Source: Gnetum montanum (lineage: Eukaryota; Streptophyta; Gnetopsida; Gnetales; Gnetaceae). Taken from it: 64,000 nt of DNA. The notes beneath the pieces were generated by a model that saw only the letters and a program-made list of their open reading frames with translations, was not told where the DNA came from and did no database searches. The stretch is taken from assembly GCA_015680685.1 (NCBI GenBank), contig MNCI01001360.1, forward strand, positions 393,623 to 457,622, read 5' to 3'. Within the stretch, counting starts at the first letter, position 1; each line of letters opens with the position of its first letter. Position numbers and translations under genes: made by a program. Shown here one piece after another: positions 22,490 through 33,606 of the stretch.

Positions 22490-23800
22490 GGATACCTAGG
22501 AGCAAATCAGTTTGCCTTTGAGCCTAAGCAAGCCCCATGATGATGTTCAATGATGTATTGAACTTCATTGCCTAGATCTTAATCTTGAGAGTCTTGTTGA
22601 CCATATAGCCTTGATAGAGAAACCTCCAGAATGGCCTAAAAACCTAGTCAAAACCATTGTCCTTGAGGATAGCAACATTACCAAAGACTCTCTAGTTGAG
22701 GCCCCTATCATGACACATAGTGGTAAGGTGAAAAAATTAAAACTAAATTCCTCACTAAAGCCTCAAAGGTTTAAGACATCACCAAGATCCTCCAAGACAA
22801 CATTAAGGCCTTTACATGGTCATATGAAGATATGTTATGTCTTAACCCATGCCTAGTGTAACATAATATCATACTAAATTTGAGTATTAAGCCAATTGAA
22901 AAAAAAGTTTGTAAGATTAGACTAGGTTTGGCCCTGGTAGTTTGTGATGAAATCACAAAACTATACAAATTCAATTTCATTAGAGCTATCAATTACATAG
23001 AATGGGTGTTCAACATAGTGGTAGTCCCTAAGAAAAATAGGAGTATACATATTGGTATTAATAAGACCTAAATAAGGAAACTATAAAAGGTGATTTCCTT
23101 TTGCTTAGTATTGACCAAATTATGGATACTATGGCTGGACATGCCTTGTTATCCTTCATGGATAGGTTCTCGAGATACAACAAGTTAAGATTAATCTAGA
23201 GCATCAACTATGTATGCCCTTCATAACTCATTGGAGAACCTTTTGCTACACTATGATGCCCTTTATTCTAAATAATTTAGGAGCAACTTATCAACAAGCC
23301 ATGATGCATATCTTTAGTGATTATAAGCTATGATTGCTTAATGACTACATGGATGATATTGACCATTAAATCTGAAATGTCCAACAAGCATGCACATGAT
23401 CTTGATCTTGTGTTAAAATGATGTCTCAAGTATGAGTTAAGGCTTAATCCCAAAAATTGTATCTTTAGTGTCAAAACTGGTAAGATACTAGGATTTGTAG
23501 TTTTTGAAGCAGGAGTATGTTGATCATGATAAGGTTAAGGCCATATCCAACTTTGTAGTACCAACTAACCTTAAGGAGCTTCAAGGATTGTAAGGTAGAT
23601 TATAATTTATCTATAGGTTTATTGCTAGGCTTACAAATAAGTTACAATCAATGCAATACTTTCTTAAGAAAGGAGTTCACTATGAGTGGATGGATCAATG
23701 TCATTAAGCCTTTGAAAACCTTAAGCAAGAGTTGTTACAACTACACACAGTCTATTCCCTGTAAAATGATAAACATTTTTACATCTACCTTGCTATCTTT
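22490..23800 (+). pseudogene. Tat-like reverse transcriptase (element A')
   Basis: Pre-RT peptide at 22611-22856 shared with element A. RT blocks: NWVFNIVVVPKK-like text near 22995-23035, AGHALLSFMDRFSRYNK at 23134-23190 (family consensus FMDGFSGYNQI), GATYQQAMMHIF at 23280 and the active site NDYMDDI at about 23340 with both aspartates. These wordings are characteristic of the Tat/Ogre lineage. Frequent stops and shifts make it dead. Confidence 0.75.
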
Positions 23801-24650
23801 AACATGTCCATTACCTCTCTACTTTCTTAGAAATGAGATGGAGTGGAGCTGCCCATATACTACCTAAGCCATGCATTAATTGCTTATGAGACCTAATACA
23901 CTAAAGTATAGAAGTATTATCTAGCAATAGTCTTCTCATTGAATAAGTGAAGACACTACCTCTTTAGGAGCCAAGTCAACATCATGTGCAAGGATAATGT
24001 GCTTAGAGCCATAATGACCAATATTTATGAAAGTAGTCATATAGCCTATTGGAAAGCCATAATAGCATAGTTTGACCTACATTACATCTCTTAAGACTCA
24101 ACAAGAGGTCAAGGTATATCTGCATAACTTACTATTTTCTTAGTAGAACACCATGTAGCAATTGATCCTAAATTTCCCAATGAGCATGTTAACATTGTTA
24201 GCAAGATGCTCAAGGGCTATGGGGCAATTATGCACTTTGATTGAGCTTCAACTATCCATGGGTATAAGGCTATCATCATCATAACATCACTTTCTAGTGA
24301 AATTCAACCCTTCAACTACCATTTTGAATTTCCATGTACCAACAACATGGTAGAGTATGAAGGATTAATTAGTGGAATGATGATAGCTTGTAACCTAGAA
24401 ATAAAATGCCTAATGATTAAAGATAATTCAAAACTTATGGTTAATCAAGTAATAGATTTTTACAAATGTAAGGCTAAACATTTGCAACCTTTTATGACCT
24501 AGGCAAGAAACTAATTCAACAACTTACAGATTTTGGTATCCAACATATATCCTAGACTGAGAACACATTGGCTAATGCCATTGCAACCTTAGCCATAAGT
24601 TTGATGCTAGATGTGTTTAGAAAGTTACCTTCATTAATTGTGAATTATGC
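23800..24650 (+). pseudogene. Tat-like RNase H (element A')
   Basis: 24300-24480 reads FEFPCTNNMVEYEGLISGMM and then DNSKLMVNQV. These match the second RNase H domain typical of the Tat lineage (FPCTNNxAEYEALIxGL; GDSDLVxxQV). The aspartate of D-S-K is kept. 23840-24100 would hold the first RNase H but is too degraded to read safely. Confidence 0.65.
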
Positions 24651-24849
24651 TATCTCGATCACGTAGAATACTAAAGGTGATTTTATAGCATCCGTTAATA
24701 TTGCTTCTTAGAAGGAATGATATGATGATATCAAGTTTTACCTTATGCATGGTGAGTCTTCATAAGAATTTACTATTCTTAAAAGGATGTTGTATGTAAA
24801 TGATCAAAATATTATATCATCATAGATGATAATACATTATGTTGATGGT

Positions 24850-25952
24850 CTTATAATGACATATTGTTAGTGTGCTTAGGAAAAATTGAAGCCCTCATAT
24901 TCCTTAAGAAAGTTCATGAAGGTATATGTTGGGGATATATAGGATCTTGAGCCATGGCAACTAGAACTAGGTGATTAGGTTATTAATGGCCTTATATGGA
25001 AAGTGACTACCTATAGAAGGTTAAAACATGTGATACCTATCAACAACATAGCAACCTGATACATGTGCACCAACTAAGTTATGCACTACTTAGATAACTT
25101 GGCCATTTCAATGGTGGGAATTGGACATCATTAGACCTATAACACCTAAGTCTTTCATAGAGCATAGCTTTATCATCATTAAAACTAAATAATTCACAAA
25201 GTGGGTTGAACCTATTCCTCTAATAAAAACAACATGTCAACAAATCTATAGATTCATATTAGATAACATAGTAGTCCATTTTGACATACCTTTAACCATA
25301 GTTACAGAAAGTGCACCGTAATTTAGTGGCCAAGAAATGAAAGCCTTTTGTCAAGACCTAGGTATTAAACATTCCTTTTCATCACCATACTACCTTCAAG
25401 CCAATGGATAAGCTAAAGCTAGCAATAAGGCCATCATAAACTTGCTAAAAAAGATGCTAAACAATAGTAGATACAAGTGGCATGAATGGTTAGTCCATGC
25501 ACTTTGGGCCTACAGAACTACCTTTTGAACTACAACTAGTGTAACCCCATATAGCCTAGTTTATGGTTCTAAAGCTATTTTGCCTTTTGAATTGCAAGTT
25601 CTATCACTAAGGGCCACTCTATCAAACTTCATCAATGATGAATAGAATAAGGAGCTATGTACCATTGACCTAGATTCACTGGAAGAGGAGCAAGTATGAA
25701 CACTTAGATCAAAAGATACTAGGAAAGGCAAAAGAAAATAATATCACCATGAATTGAACAAATTAAATATCAAGAAGGGAAACCTAGTCCTCAAGGCTAT
25801 ATGTGAGCATGCGAATAAGTTCTTAGCCAACTAGGAGGAACCTTTCTTGATCACCAATGAGTATGGTAATGAAGCCTTTAGAATGACAAACATGGATGGG
25901 AATGAGTTGGCCAATTTAGTCAATCCTTCCTATCTAAATCCATACTACATCT
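24850..25952 (+). pseudogene. Tat-like integrase (element A'), ends at copia insertion
   Basis: 25100-25560 reads FQWWELDIIRPITPK (first Asp), FTKWVEPIPL, FDIPLTIVTESAPQFSGQ (second catalytic Asp replaced by Glu), YYLQANG and then KASNKAIINLLKKML (catalytic Glu replaced by Lys), and WHEWLVHALWAYRTTF. The C-terminal part is at 25740-25940 (NIKKGNLVLKAI). The frame reaches NPYYI at the copia insertion site and would meet TAA just beyond it, so the insertion is at the very end of pol. Confidence 0.75.
25948..25952. repeat. target site duplication CATCT, left
   Basis: CATCT directly precedes the TG of the left copia LTR. The same five bases follow the right LTR at 31595-31599. This perfect match defines the insertion. 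Confidence 0.9.
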
Positions 25953-27075
25953 TGTAGATTATCAAACTTAGAAGGGGGATGAATAAGTTCCCATAATTTA
26001 AAATATTTGAGACAAAGCACACACATCAAATTCAATGTGGTTCCCCAAATTGGGTAGTCCACACTCAGAGGGTAGATTGCAAGCACACTTCCAAAATTTG
26101 TTGCTATTAAATGTGGTTTGAGGGGTACCACACCTTGTACAAGCTCTAAGCTCCAATATAGAGTGATTCAATTCTATGAATCCACTCAACCCCACAAGGT
26201 CACAACAAGCTTAGAAAGTTCTTTCCAAGATCCCACAACCTTTACAACTTGAGCTCTACTCCAAAGTGTTGTGGGGCTACACCAACACTCAATCCCTTAG
26301 GAACTTGACATGATCAAACAACATGCCTTCCATAAGAAGCACATTAACCCAATATGGCAACAAAAGAGAACAATCACAAGAAAAGAATGCAACTAAGTTT
26401 ACTGATCCTTGCACGTTGAGCCATAGCTCACTTTAACCAATTACAAATAGATAAATGATTGTATAATGAGGAACAATAATAAATACAATGATTGCGTGAT
26501 TATTACATAATGATAGTATAGCATATTGCACATTTATCAAGGATAATAATGTCTTCTTATAATTATTATGTTCCCAAATTCATCTTGGAACTTATGCAAT
26601 GGCTAACTAACAATCATGGAAGAATCTTCTTAATGACTAAGATGTCTTTCTACTTCTAGCCTCCATTTTGAGAAGACATCTTCTTCTAGTGAAAGATGTC
26701 TTTCTATAACTATCCTTCATTCTAGGAGGACATCTTTGTCTGAGGAAAGATGTCTTTCTATCTAGAAAGACATCTGCTATTTTTTAGAGATGTCTTCTCC
26801 TATGGTGCCTTCAATTCTACCAAGACATCTACTGTTTCTTAGAGACTTCTTTCTTTGCACTAGAATTCTTCGTTCCTTGTCCATATTCTTGAGATTCCTC
26901 ATGTCTTCCTTGTCTCACTCCAAGGTCTTGATGATGTTAACTTTTCTTGTAAGTCCTTGAGGTCTATGAAGTCCTTGTCCAAACAATTTCCCTACAAACA
27001 CAATCAGCCACACAAACATACAAGCACCCTTGTATTCCATTTTACTTAATGTTTTGACACACAAAACGGTCAACA
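25953..27075 (-). repeat. Ty1/copia 3' LTR
   Basis: 1123 bp, TGTAGATTATCAAACTTAG to GGTCAACA in plus reading. It matches 30467-31594 over its length with visible divergence. It contains a cluster of AGATGTCTT/AAGACATCT words at 26640-26840. Confidence 0.9.
26640..26850. repeat. AGATGTCTT/AAGACATCT cluster in copia LTR
   Basis: AAGATGTCTTTCTA, GAAGACATCTTCTTC, AAAGATGTCTTTCTA, GGACATCTTTGTC, AAAGATGTCTTTCTA, AAAGACATCTGC, AGATGTCTTCTCC and CAAGACATCTACTG follow each other about every 20-40 bases on both strands. They are present in the partner LTR at 31155-31370. A similar cluster occurs in the unrelated LTR at 36200-36350. Confidence 0.7.
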
Positions 27076-27090
27076 ATCTTCCCCTTTTGG
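27076..27090 (-). other. copia polypurine tract
   Basis: Minus strand CCAAAAGGGGAAGAT immediately precedes TGTTGACC, the start of the 3' LTR. Confidence 0.8.
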
Positions 27091-29189
27091 TGATGTTCAA
27101 AGCTTAAGAAAATGAGTTAGTATACATAAAAATATCCAAAACTATACTCTTTCCCCTTTTTGAATAGCAACAAAAAGGATAAAGCACATAAGTCCATCAA
27201 AAAAGAACAAGATGCCAATAGTACAACCAAGAACACAATTCTTCCCCTTTGTAGAAAAAAAAAGGAAATGTGATAAAAATTCCAATTGTCCTTAATTGTA
27301 GCCATATAATAGTCACAAAATATATGCATTGAGCACAATCTCTACCTTCAAGTATATCATAAAGTAATTTTATCAACCTTTTATAATAGAAATATGAGTA
27401 CTTCCTGCATCAATGAAGTCCAAATAAACAAAAGAGGTTTAAGTACTTAAGGGAAGATATATTCATAGCATGCTAAAATACCAAAGCAAATAAGTTAGGT
27501 GAAAAGATACAAATTTAAAAATTGAACTTGAATTCTATCTTTAATACATTAAGATCTATCCTTTAGAAAGAACAAGCCATAACACATTCAAACATGACTA
27601 AAAAAATCCTTTTAATTAATGTCTAAGAGAAAATAAACTTGAATGCCAAAGACCAAAGATTGAGCATATAGAATCAAGTAACCTATCAGCTTGAATAAAT
27701 ATCTCATTCAAAATTATATCTCAAGAGTCTATACACATATCTTATCACAATCTTCAAAGGGCTAAAAATGTTAAATGAGAAAGGAGCTCCCCCTTATCAA
27801 AACCAAAATTTTGAGGATAAAATAACCTATCTTTTTCAATGAATAAACTCATAAGGTAAGCTAATATGTCATGATTCTATTAGTACTCAACTCTTATGAA
27901 AGCATCATGAAGGTAATTATATGGCAAGAAGGAAAGGATACACCTATAAGCATAAAATAAATTCTTATGAAGAAGGAAAAATACCAAAATTAAGAAAAGA
28001 AAATGCCCAAACATAGCCAGATAGAATCTTAACATGATGTTCAAATGGTAACCAAAAGTTATCACAAGGTAAAATGTTTGTAAGATAACTTAACCAAGAT
28101 TTAATTCTTCTTTTACCTTGGATACTATACCATACCCTTGCATGATATGAAGCCTTACTCCTTATGATATATTGCTATGTGAGTGCTTCTTCGCAAAAGT
28201 CTCCAATGACTCCCCCTACATTAATGACCTTCAAGATAGATAATGAGGAACATGCTTCCCCTACACATGTGTAGCTCTTCTTGGTCTTTAAGATCATTTT
28301 GTAATTGTTGTAAATCACCAAAGCACTACAACTATAAGCCAACATTAAGATCCAATGTGGAGACTAAGATCTCCAATTAGTAATATGGATAGAATATTCA
28401 AATTTGTGTCTACTTAAAAATCATGACTTATCAAAAAAAATAGCTAAACTATCCCAAAGATCATGAGCTTATAACTAGATCATCACAAGATGTACAGATT
28501 ATGTAGGATTGAAAGCAAGACAAAAAAAAACTAAAAAATATTACAAGATAAAAGCCCAAAGGAAATCAATACAAGTGCTACATTACAAATGTTCATAAAA
28601 CCAAATGCTTGAAGCTCAAAACGAGTGCAAGAGATGCTCTCAACAAGTATTCCAATAATTTTCTGATCTAGACACAAAACATCTTGGACTAAATTAAATT
28701 AACTATCAGGTAAAGAGATGGAATCATACCTTGACTTACCTTGCTTTCAAGTGAGAAGAGAAGATTAATGGAATTTGAGATGAGGTCCCCTATCATGAAG
28801 TACCTCCTCATCATTAGGTTCTCTTTCATTGGATCATGTATGTGATGTCTCTATTTGTTCATGTTATTTATGAAAGAACCCTTGATCATCATTTTCAATT
28901 CTCCACTTCTCTTCATTTTTAGCTAGTGGTGCTTGCAAAATTTTCTTACCAAAGCCTTTTTGATAAGACCAAGCATCAATCTTATTTTGATCATCATGAG
29001 AATAGTTAATGATTTGCTTACTACCATAGTTTTTACACATAAATAAAGTATTTTACCCATGAAAAATGTTATCAAACTTGATTATGCTTGAGCTTGAATT
29101 TTCTTGTGTGACTCTCTCCAAATTCTTTGGCTATATTTTAGGAGACTTCTCTCTTTGACCTTTTCTACAATCCTTATTTAAAAAGGTTA
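27091..29189 (-). other. copia internal region without recognisable pol
   Basis: About 2.1 kb, A-rich. No frame of interest and none of the copia pol signatures (integrase HHCC/DDE, RT YVDD) on either strand. Short minus-strand frames at 27117-27338 and 27880-28065 are Phe/Leu-rich chance ORFs. Confidence 0.55.
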
Positions 29190-30411
29190 GTTATTGAATA
29201 TCAGCTTTTATGTCTGAGATCTCTCCTTTCACTTCAATGTGAATAACATTTCGCTTAGAAATTACAAATTTCTTTGCCTTTCTAATAAAATAATGTAAAA
29301 GAAAAATTTCTTCTTTAAGTTCATTATACCTTTTGTCACACTTACCACTTTGGTGAACCATATGTGAAGAATTTTTGTCTAAAGTGCCATGCATATGAGA
29401 TGTGAATCTTTGGAAGACTTGCATGCTTCTTCACTTTTCTCACCATCATCCCAACTTGTATAAAAGGTTATCTTTTTGATTACTCATCATTGGATCTTTT
29501 CTTTGGCTGTACCTTGCTATCACTAGGATATTTGGAGGCCATATGGCTCTTCCTTCACAAACCCAACATTCTATAGAAGAGAAATCTAAGTTATAAATCA
29601 AAATTTTTTTACCTCTTCCTCTACCTTTGAACAGATTGGGTCTTTGTTGAAATGTCCCTTTATTTCTTCATGTTAGAAATCATTGTAGCTTTCTTGAGAG
29701 AAAGGCAATCTCATCTTTACTTCCTTCATCATGGTCATTGAGCTCCTTCTCCTTGGACGTAGTCTTTGGAGAAAAAGCTCTTACTTGGATGGCTTCTTCA
29801 CTTATGATATTCATTTCATAAGCAATAAGAGCACTTTGAACTTCTTCAAACTTCAAAGTTAAGAAATTTTTGATTTCCTCCATAGCTGTGACCTTCAGTT
29901 TGAACTTTGGTTATAGAGTTTTGATCATTTTTATGATGACATCACTTTCAGGCATTTCTTTTATGGTACCTCTAATAGCTACAACAATATCATTTGCTCT
30001 AGAGAAGTAATATTCTATTTTCTAACCTCTCATTTTGAGTTTATCATATTTGTTTTGCAAAATCAACAATTTAGATTATTTGACAATAGAGGTTCCTTTA
30101 GAAATAGCTTCTAAAGTTTGCCAAATTTCTTTCTTCCTTTTACATCCTACTACTCTATTAAATTTAGATTTATTCAAAGTGTAATATAAAGAATTCTTTA
30201 CTTTTGAATCAAACATGAACTTATCTTTCTCCTCTTGAGTCCATTTGTTGTGAGGCTTGCTGATGTTGATGGAGCTGTTAATAGGTGGAGTGTAGCCTTC
30301 AAGGATTAACTACCAAACTTCAAATTCCATGGATTCGAAGAATCCTTGCATGCTACCTTTCTATTAGACAAAGTCAAACATGGATGGCTTTGTATAAGAT
30401 GTCCCCTCCAT
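29190..30411 (-). pseudogene. copia gag (UBN2-type) with zinc-knuckle remnant
   Basis: Minus strand ATG at 30411 (MEGTSYTKPSMFDF, then stops). Blocks: FFESMEFEVW, WTQEEKDKFMFDSKVKNSLY, NKSKFNRVVGCKRKKEIWQTL in parts, and at 29883-29680 MEEIKNFLTLKFEEVQSALIAYEMN. This order matches the UBN2 gag domain of plant Ty1/copia elements. Near 29570-29530 a CWVC followed, one frame away, by SHMASKYPSD is a frameshifted CCHC zinc knuckle whose last Cys has become Tyr. 29424-29191 encodes a Lys/Glu-rich helical tail. It would form the capsid if intact; it is broken by several stops. Confidence 0.8.
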
Positions 30412-30451
30412 TATTCACACATTAGAATTAATGAAGAGCATAAGAGTACTA

Positions 30452-30464
30452 GGCTCCGATACCA
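30452..30464 (-). other. copia primer binding site (initiator Met tRNA)
   Basis: Minus strand TGGTATCGGAGCC starts two bases after the 5' LTR. It is one mismatch from TGGTATCAGAGCC, the complement of the 3' end of plant initiator methionine tRNA. Confidence 0.85.
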
Positions 30465-30466
30465 CT

Positions 30467-31594
30467 TGTGGATTGTTGAACTTAGAAGGGGGGGATGAAT
30501 AAGTTTCCTAATTTAAAATCTTTGATATAAAGAACACATGCTAAATTTAATGTGATTCCCCAACTTGGGTAGTTTACACTTAGAGGGTAGATCAAAATTC
30601 CACCTCTAGACTTTGTTGCTCTGAAATGTGGTTTAAAAGGCACCACACCACGTACAAGCTCTAAGCTTCACTCTAGAGTGATCTGATGCTATTAATCCAC
30701 TCAACCTCAAAAGGTCTTAAAAAGCTTAGAAAGTGATTTTCAGGATGCCACAACCTTTAGAATTTGATCTTTACTCTAGAGTATTGTGGTGCTACCCCAA
30801 CACTCAATCCTGTAGGATCCTAACAAGCTTAAACAAGATGCCTTCCCATAAGAAGCACATCAACCCCGTGAGATAACAAAAGGGAAAAATAATTACAAGG
30901 AAAGAATGCAACTGATTTTTTTAATCCTTGCACTTTGAGGCACAACTCACTTTGACCAATTACAAATAGACAAATAATTTTACAATGAGGAACAATAATG
31001 AACATAATGACTACATGATGATTACGCAATGATACTTTAGAAGCTTGTACATTTCCCAATGAGAATGATGTCTTCTTATAGATACTTTATTTCCAAATTT
31101 GTCTTAGAACTCATGCAATAGCTAACTAACAGTCATGAAAGATGTGTTCTTCATGATTAAGATGTCTTTCTACATCTAGCCTTCATTCTAAAAATATGTC
31201 TTCTTTTGGTGAAAGACATCTTTATGTAATTGGCTTTCATTCTAAGAAGACATCTTTATCTAAGAAAATGTCTTTCTATCCAAAAATATTTTTGCTATTT
31301 TGTAGAGAAATCTTCTCATGTGCTACCTTCAATTCTTCTAAGACATCTACTATTTTTTTGGAGACATCTGTCTCTACACTTGAATTCTATGTTCCTTGTC
31401 CATGTTCTTGAGCTTCCTCATGTCTTCCTTGTCTGACTCCAAGGTCTTGATGATGTCAAATTTTCTTGTAAGTCCTTGAGGTGTATGAAGTCCTTGTCCA
31501 TACTCTTGCCCTATAAACACAATTAGCCACACAAACATACAAGCATTCTTGTATTCCATTTTACTTAATGTTTTGACACACCAAAAGGTCAATA
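30467..31594 (-). repeat. Ty1/copia 5' LTR
   Basis: 1128 bp, TGTGGATTGTTGAACTTAG to GGTCAATA in plus reading. The terminal CA has decayed to TA. Adjacent to the PBS on the left and to CATCT on the right. Confidence 0.9.
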
Positions 31595-31599
31595 CATCT
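31595..31599. repeat. target site duplication CATCT, right
   Basis: Identical to 25948-25952 and directly adjoining the right LTR. Confidence 0.9.
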
Positions 31600-32655
31600 A
31601 ATGCAAGTTTCTCTATAGGTACAAACCAAAAATTTGACATTAATGAAATTACAACTAATGACAAGTGAGCCTACATGACCTTTCTTTATCTCTCTCTTTC
31701 AACATACTAAACAAACTATAAATCTTTGTAACAATAATGAACTATGGTCACCTAGTTTGATGATTATCTCATGTGTCCTTATGAATTATCATGTAACAAC
31801 ATGCTTTCTTTATCTTGTTTTATTGTCCTATTGGAGTTGTGCTTGTAGGATAAACCTTGAAGTCATAGCAAAGGTGCAACTTGTCATGACAACAACTTAC
31901 CACGTGACCTTGATGCATGAGACTTGGGTAGCTTATTCTACCTTACCAAGATTACTTGCTTCACATCATATTTTTTACCCTTGTTAAGTCCAACTCTGTA
32001 GCCTAATTGTAAACCCTCCTTATCTTGAACAACAATGATGACTTATGTTTGACACTCATGTATTATGGCCATTAGACATTTCATTTGTCATGCTCCATTA
32101 TCAAGTTCATTAAATGTAACACATCTCATTCAACAAGAAAACCAAATTTAATTTGGACTTGATAATGAAACCCAATGAAGGTTTCACCTTGTAAAAAAAA
32201 AGGGAAGCAAATTACTAAGAAATCGAAAGATTGATGAAGACCAAAAGATGGATTAATGGCTCAAAACATATAAAGGGAGGAGCCTAATGGATAAACAAAC
32301 TTTGGAGTAGGATATTAGTTTCTCAAGAATATTATTGAGTCATCTTTATCTTGAAAACATGAAGCATGAAGACCTCATTGATCATTCAACATGTCATTAC
32401 CATAAATATAACAATGGTGTCAACATGTGGAACTCATCGTTAGTCTTATGAACACTTATTTATAGAAAAATATATTATTTATCATTTATTATTTCATCAT
32501 AACCTCATGTCATCATTACAAGCACTCTTTGACATGGTTTGACACTGCTAAATCAAATGTAGAGAGAGAATGTTAGCGATGGACCTACAACTGTATTTTG
32601 TGTTCTTTGTCGATGTCTCTCAAGTCAATCCTATAAACATCAATAGAGGGACCAA
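31600..32655 (+). other. 3' untranslated region of A', up to the PPT
   Basis: Continues A' after the copia insertion. No gene. It is the reverse complement match of 55650-56750 in the Tat-type element at 54-62 kb, for example GTAACACATCTCATT followed by AATGAAACCCAATGAAGGTTTCACC at 32115-32190 against 56100-56180. A purine-rich AATAGAGGGACCAA at 32642-32655 is the polypurine tract. Confidence 0.7.
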
Positions 32656-33606
32656 TGAAACACCACCAAGAAATTTCATGTTGCAATTTATAAGCCTTCA
32701 TCATAAAACCTAAGGCTCAAATTTTAATGTAAAATGTAATAATTGTAATCCATGAGATGAAATTTCATATAATTTGACTTTTGGGGTTGAAAAATGCTTC
32801 ATAAGTTGTTATAGCCTTACTTATCAAGTGGAAAAAGTCATACCATGTCTATATTTGGGCTTGGAAAGGTCAAAAATTTGTTTTGAACTATCAACATTGG
32901 CATTTTCATTGGGCTTTTTAAAGGAAATACATTGAAAGGGTTCCATCACTTTTTAATTTTTGGGCTTTTAAATTCGAAGAAAACATAAAGCTTTTGGAAA
33001 TTCTTGAGCATGGAACTTTTAGCCATTCTAAGCACTTGTAACCTTGAGGCTTGTGTGAGGTTTCTAGAGTAATGCTCTACCACTTGGGCACAAAGACTCC
33101 TAGCGTGGTACCTCTTGTTGCATGAAAAATCATTCACAGACCTTACCCTCATGTGATTAACACTGCATATTTGTGCAAGGAACTAACACGGTATTTCAGT
33201 TTTGAAGGTTGGGAAGTACTTGGAATATGGAGCTAACTATGGTGTGCAAACTACTAGCTTTAATAGGCTTTGAACTCCATCAAAGAAAACCCCTTATACT
33301 TTTAGGCATCATTTTTACATATCCCTAACTCTCTTTATGTTTAATATTTTCATTGTAATAAAGTTCATATTCTATTTTTTGTGCAAACTATCATAGTTTT
33401 TATTCTATGCATTCATTTTAAATCAGATCTACACCATTTTATCATTTGTTTACCCCATTTACACTTCTTAAATCCCTGGGTGATTAACAAGATTGTTAAG
33501 TGTGCCTTGGATCCTCTTTCTCAAAGGCCCTTGGGATCCAAGGCCAAAACTATTTAACACTTGGGATTTTTGATTTTTCAAGGACTAAATTTTTTCAAGT
33601 GCAATA
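32656..33606 (+). repeat. Tat-type 3' LTR of element A'
   Basis: Starts TGAAACACCACCAAGAAATTTC and ends near CAAGTGCAATA. It aligns, reverse complemented, with the LTRs at 54175-55635 and 60919-62382 (shared TTTATATTTGGGCTTG, AGGGCACCTTGAA-like and TGCTTGGGATTTTT-like blocks). At 951 bp it is about 500 bp shorter, so it has internal deletions. A matching 5' LTR of A' was not found. Confidence 0.7.

Larger units (their letters stand above)
25953..31594 (-). mobile_element. pol-less Ty1/copia element, 5.6 kb
   Basis: A complete frame: LTRs 25953-27075 and 30467-31594, PBS 30452-30464, PPT 27076-27090 and perfect 5 bp target duplication CATCT. The internal 3.4 kb encodes only a gag with frameshifts on the minus strand. 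There is no protease, integrase, RT or RNase H, and 27.1-29.1 kb shows no coding. It is a non-autonomous derivative inserted at the end of the pol of the older A' element. Confidence 0.9.

Noticed and set aside
27880-28065. Phe/Leu-rich 61 aa frame as a membrane protein
   Set aside because: It is in the A-rich internal region of a pol-less copia element. Hydrophobic bias is expected from T-rich codons.
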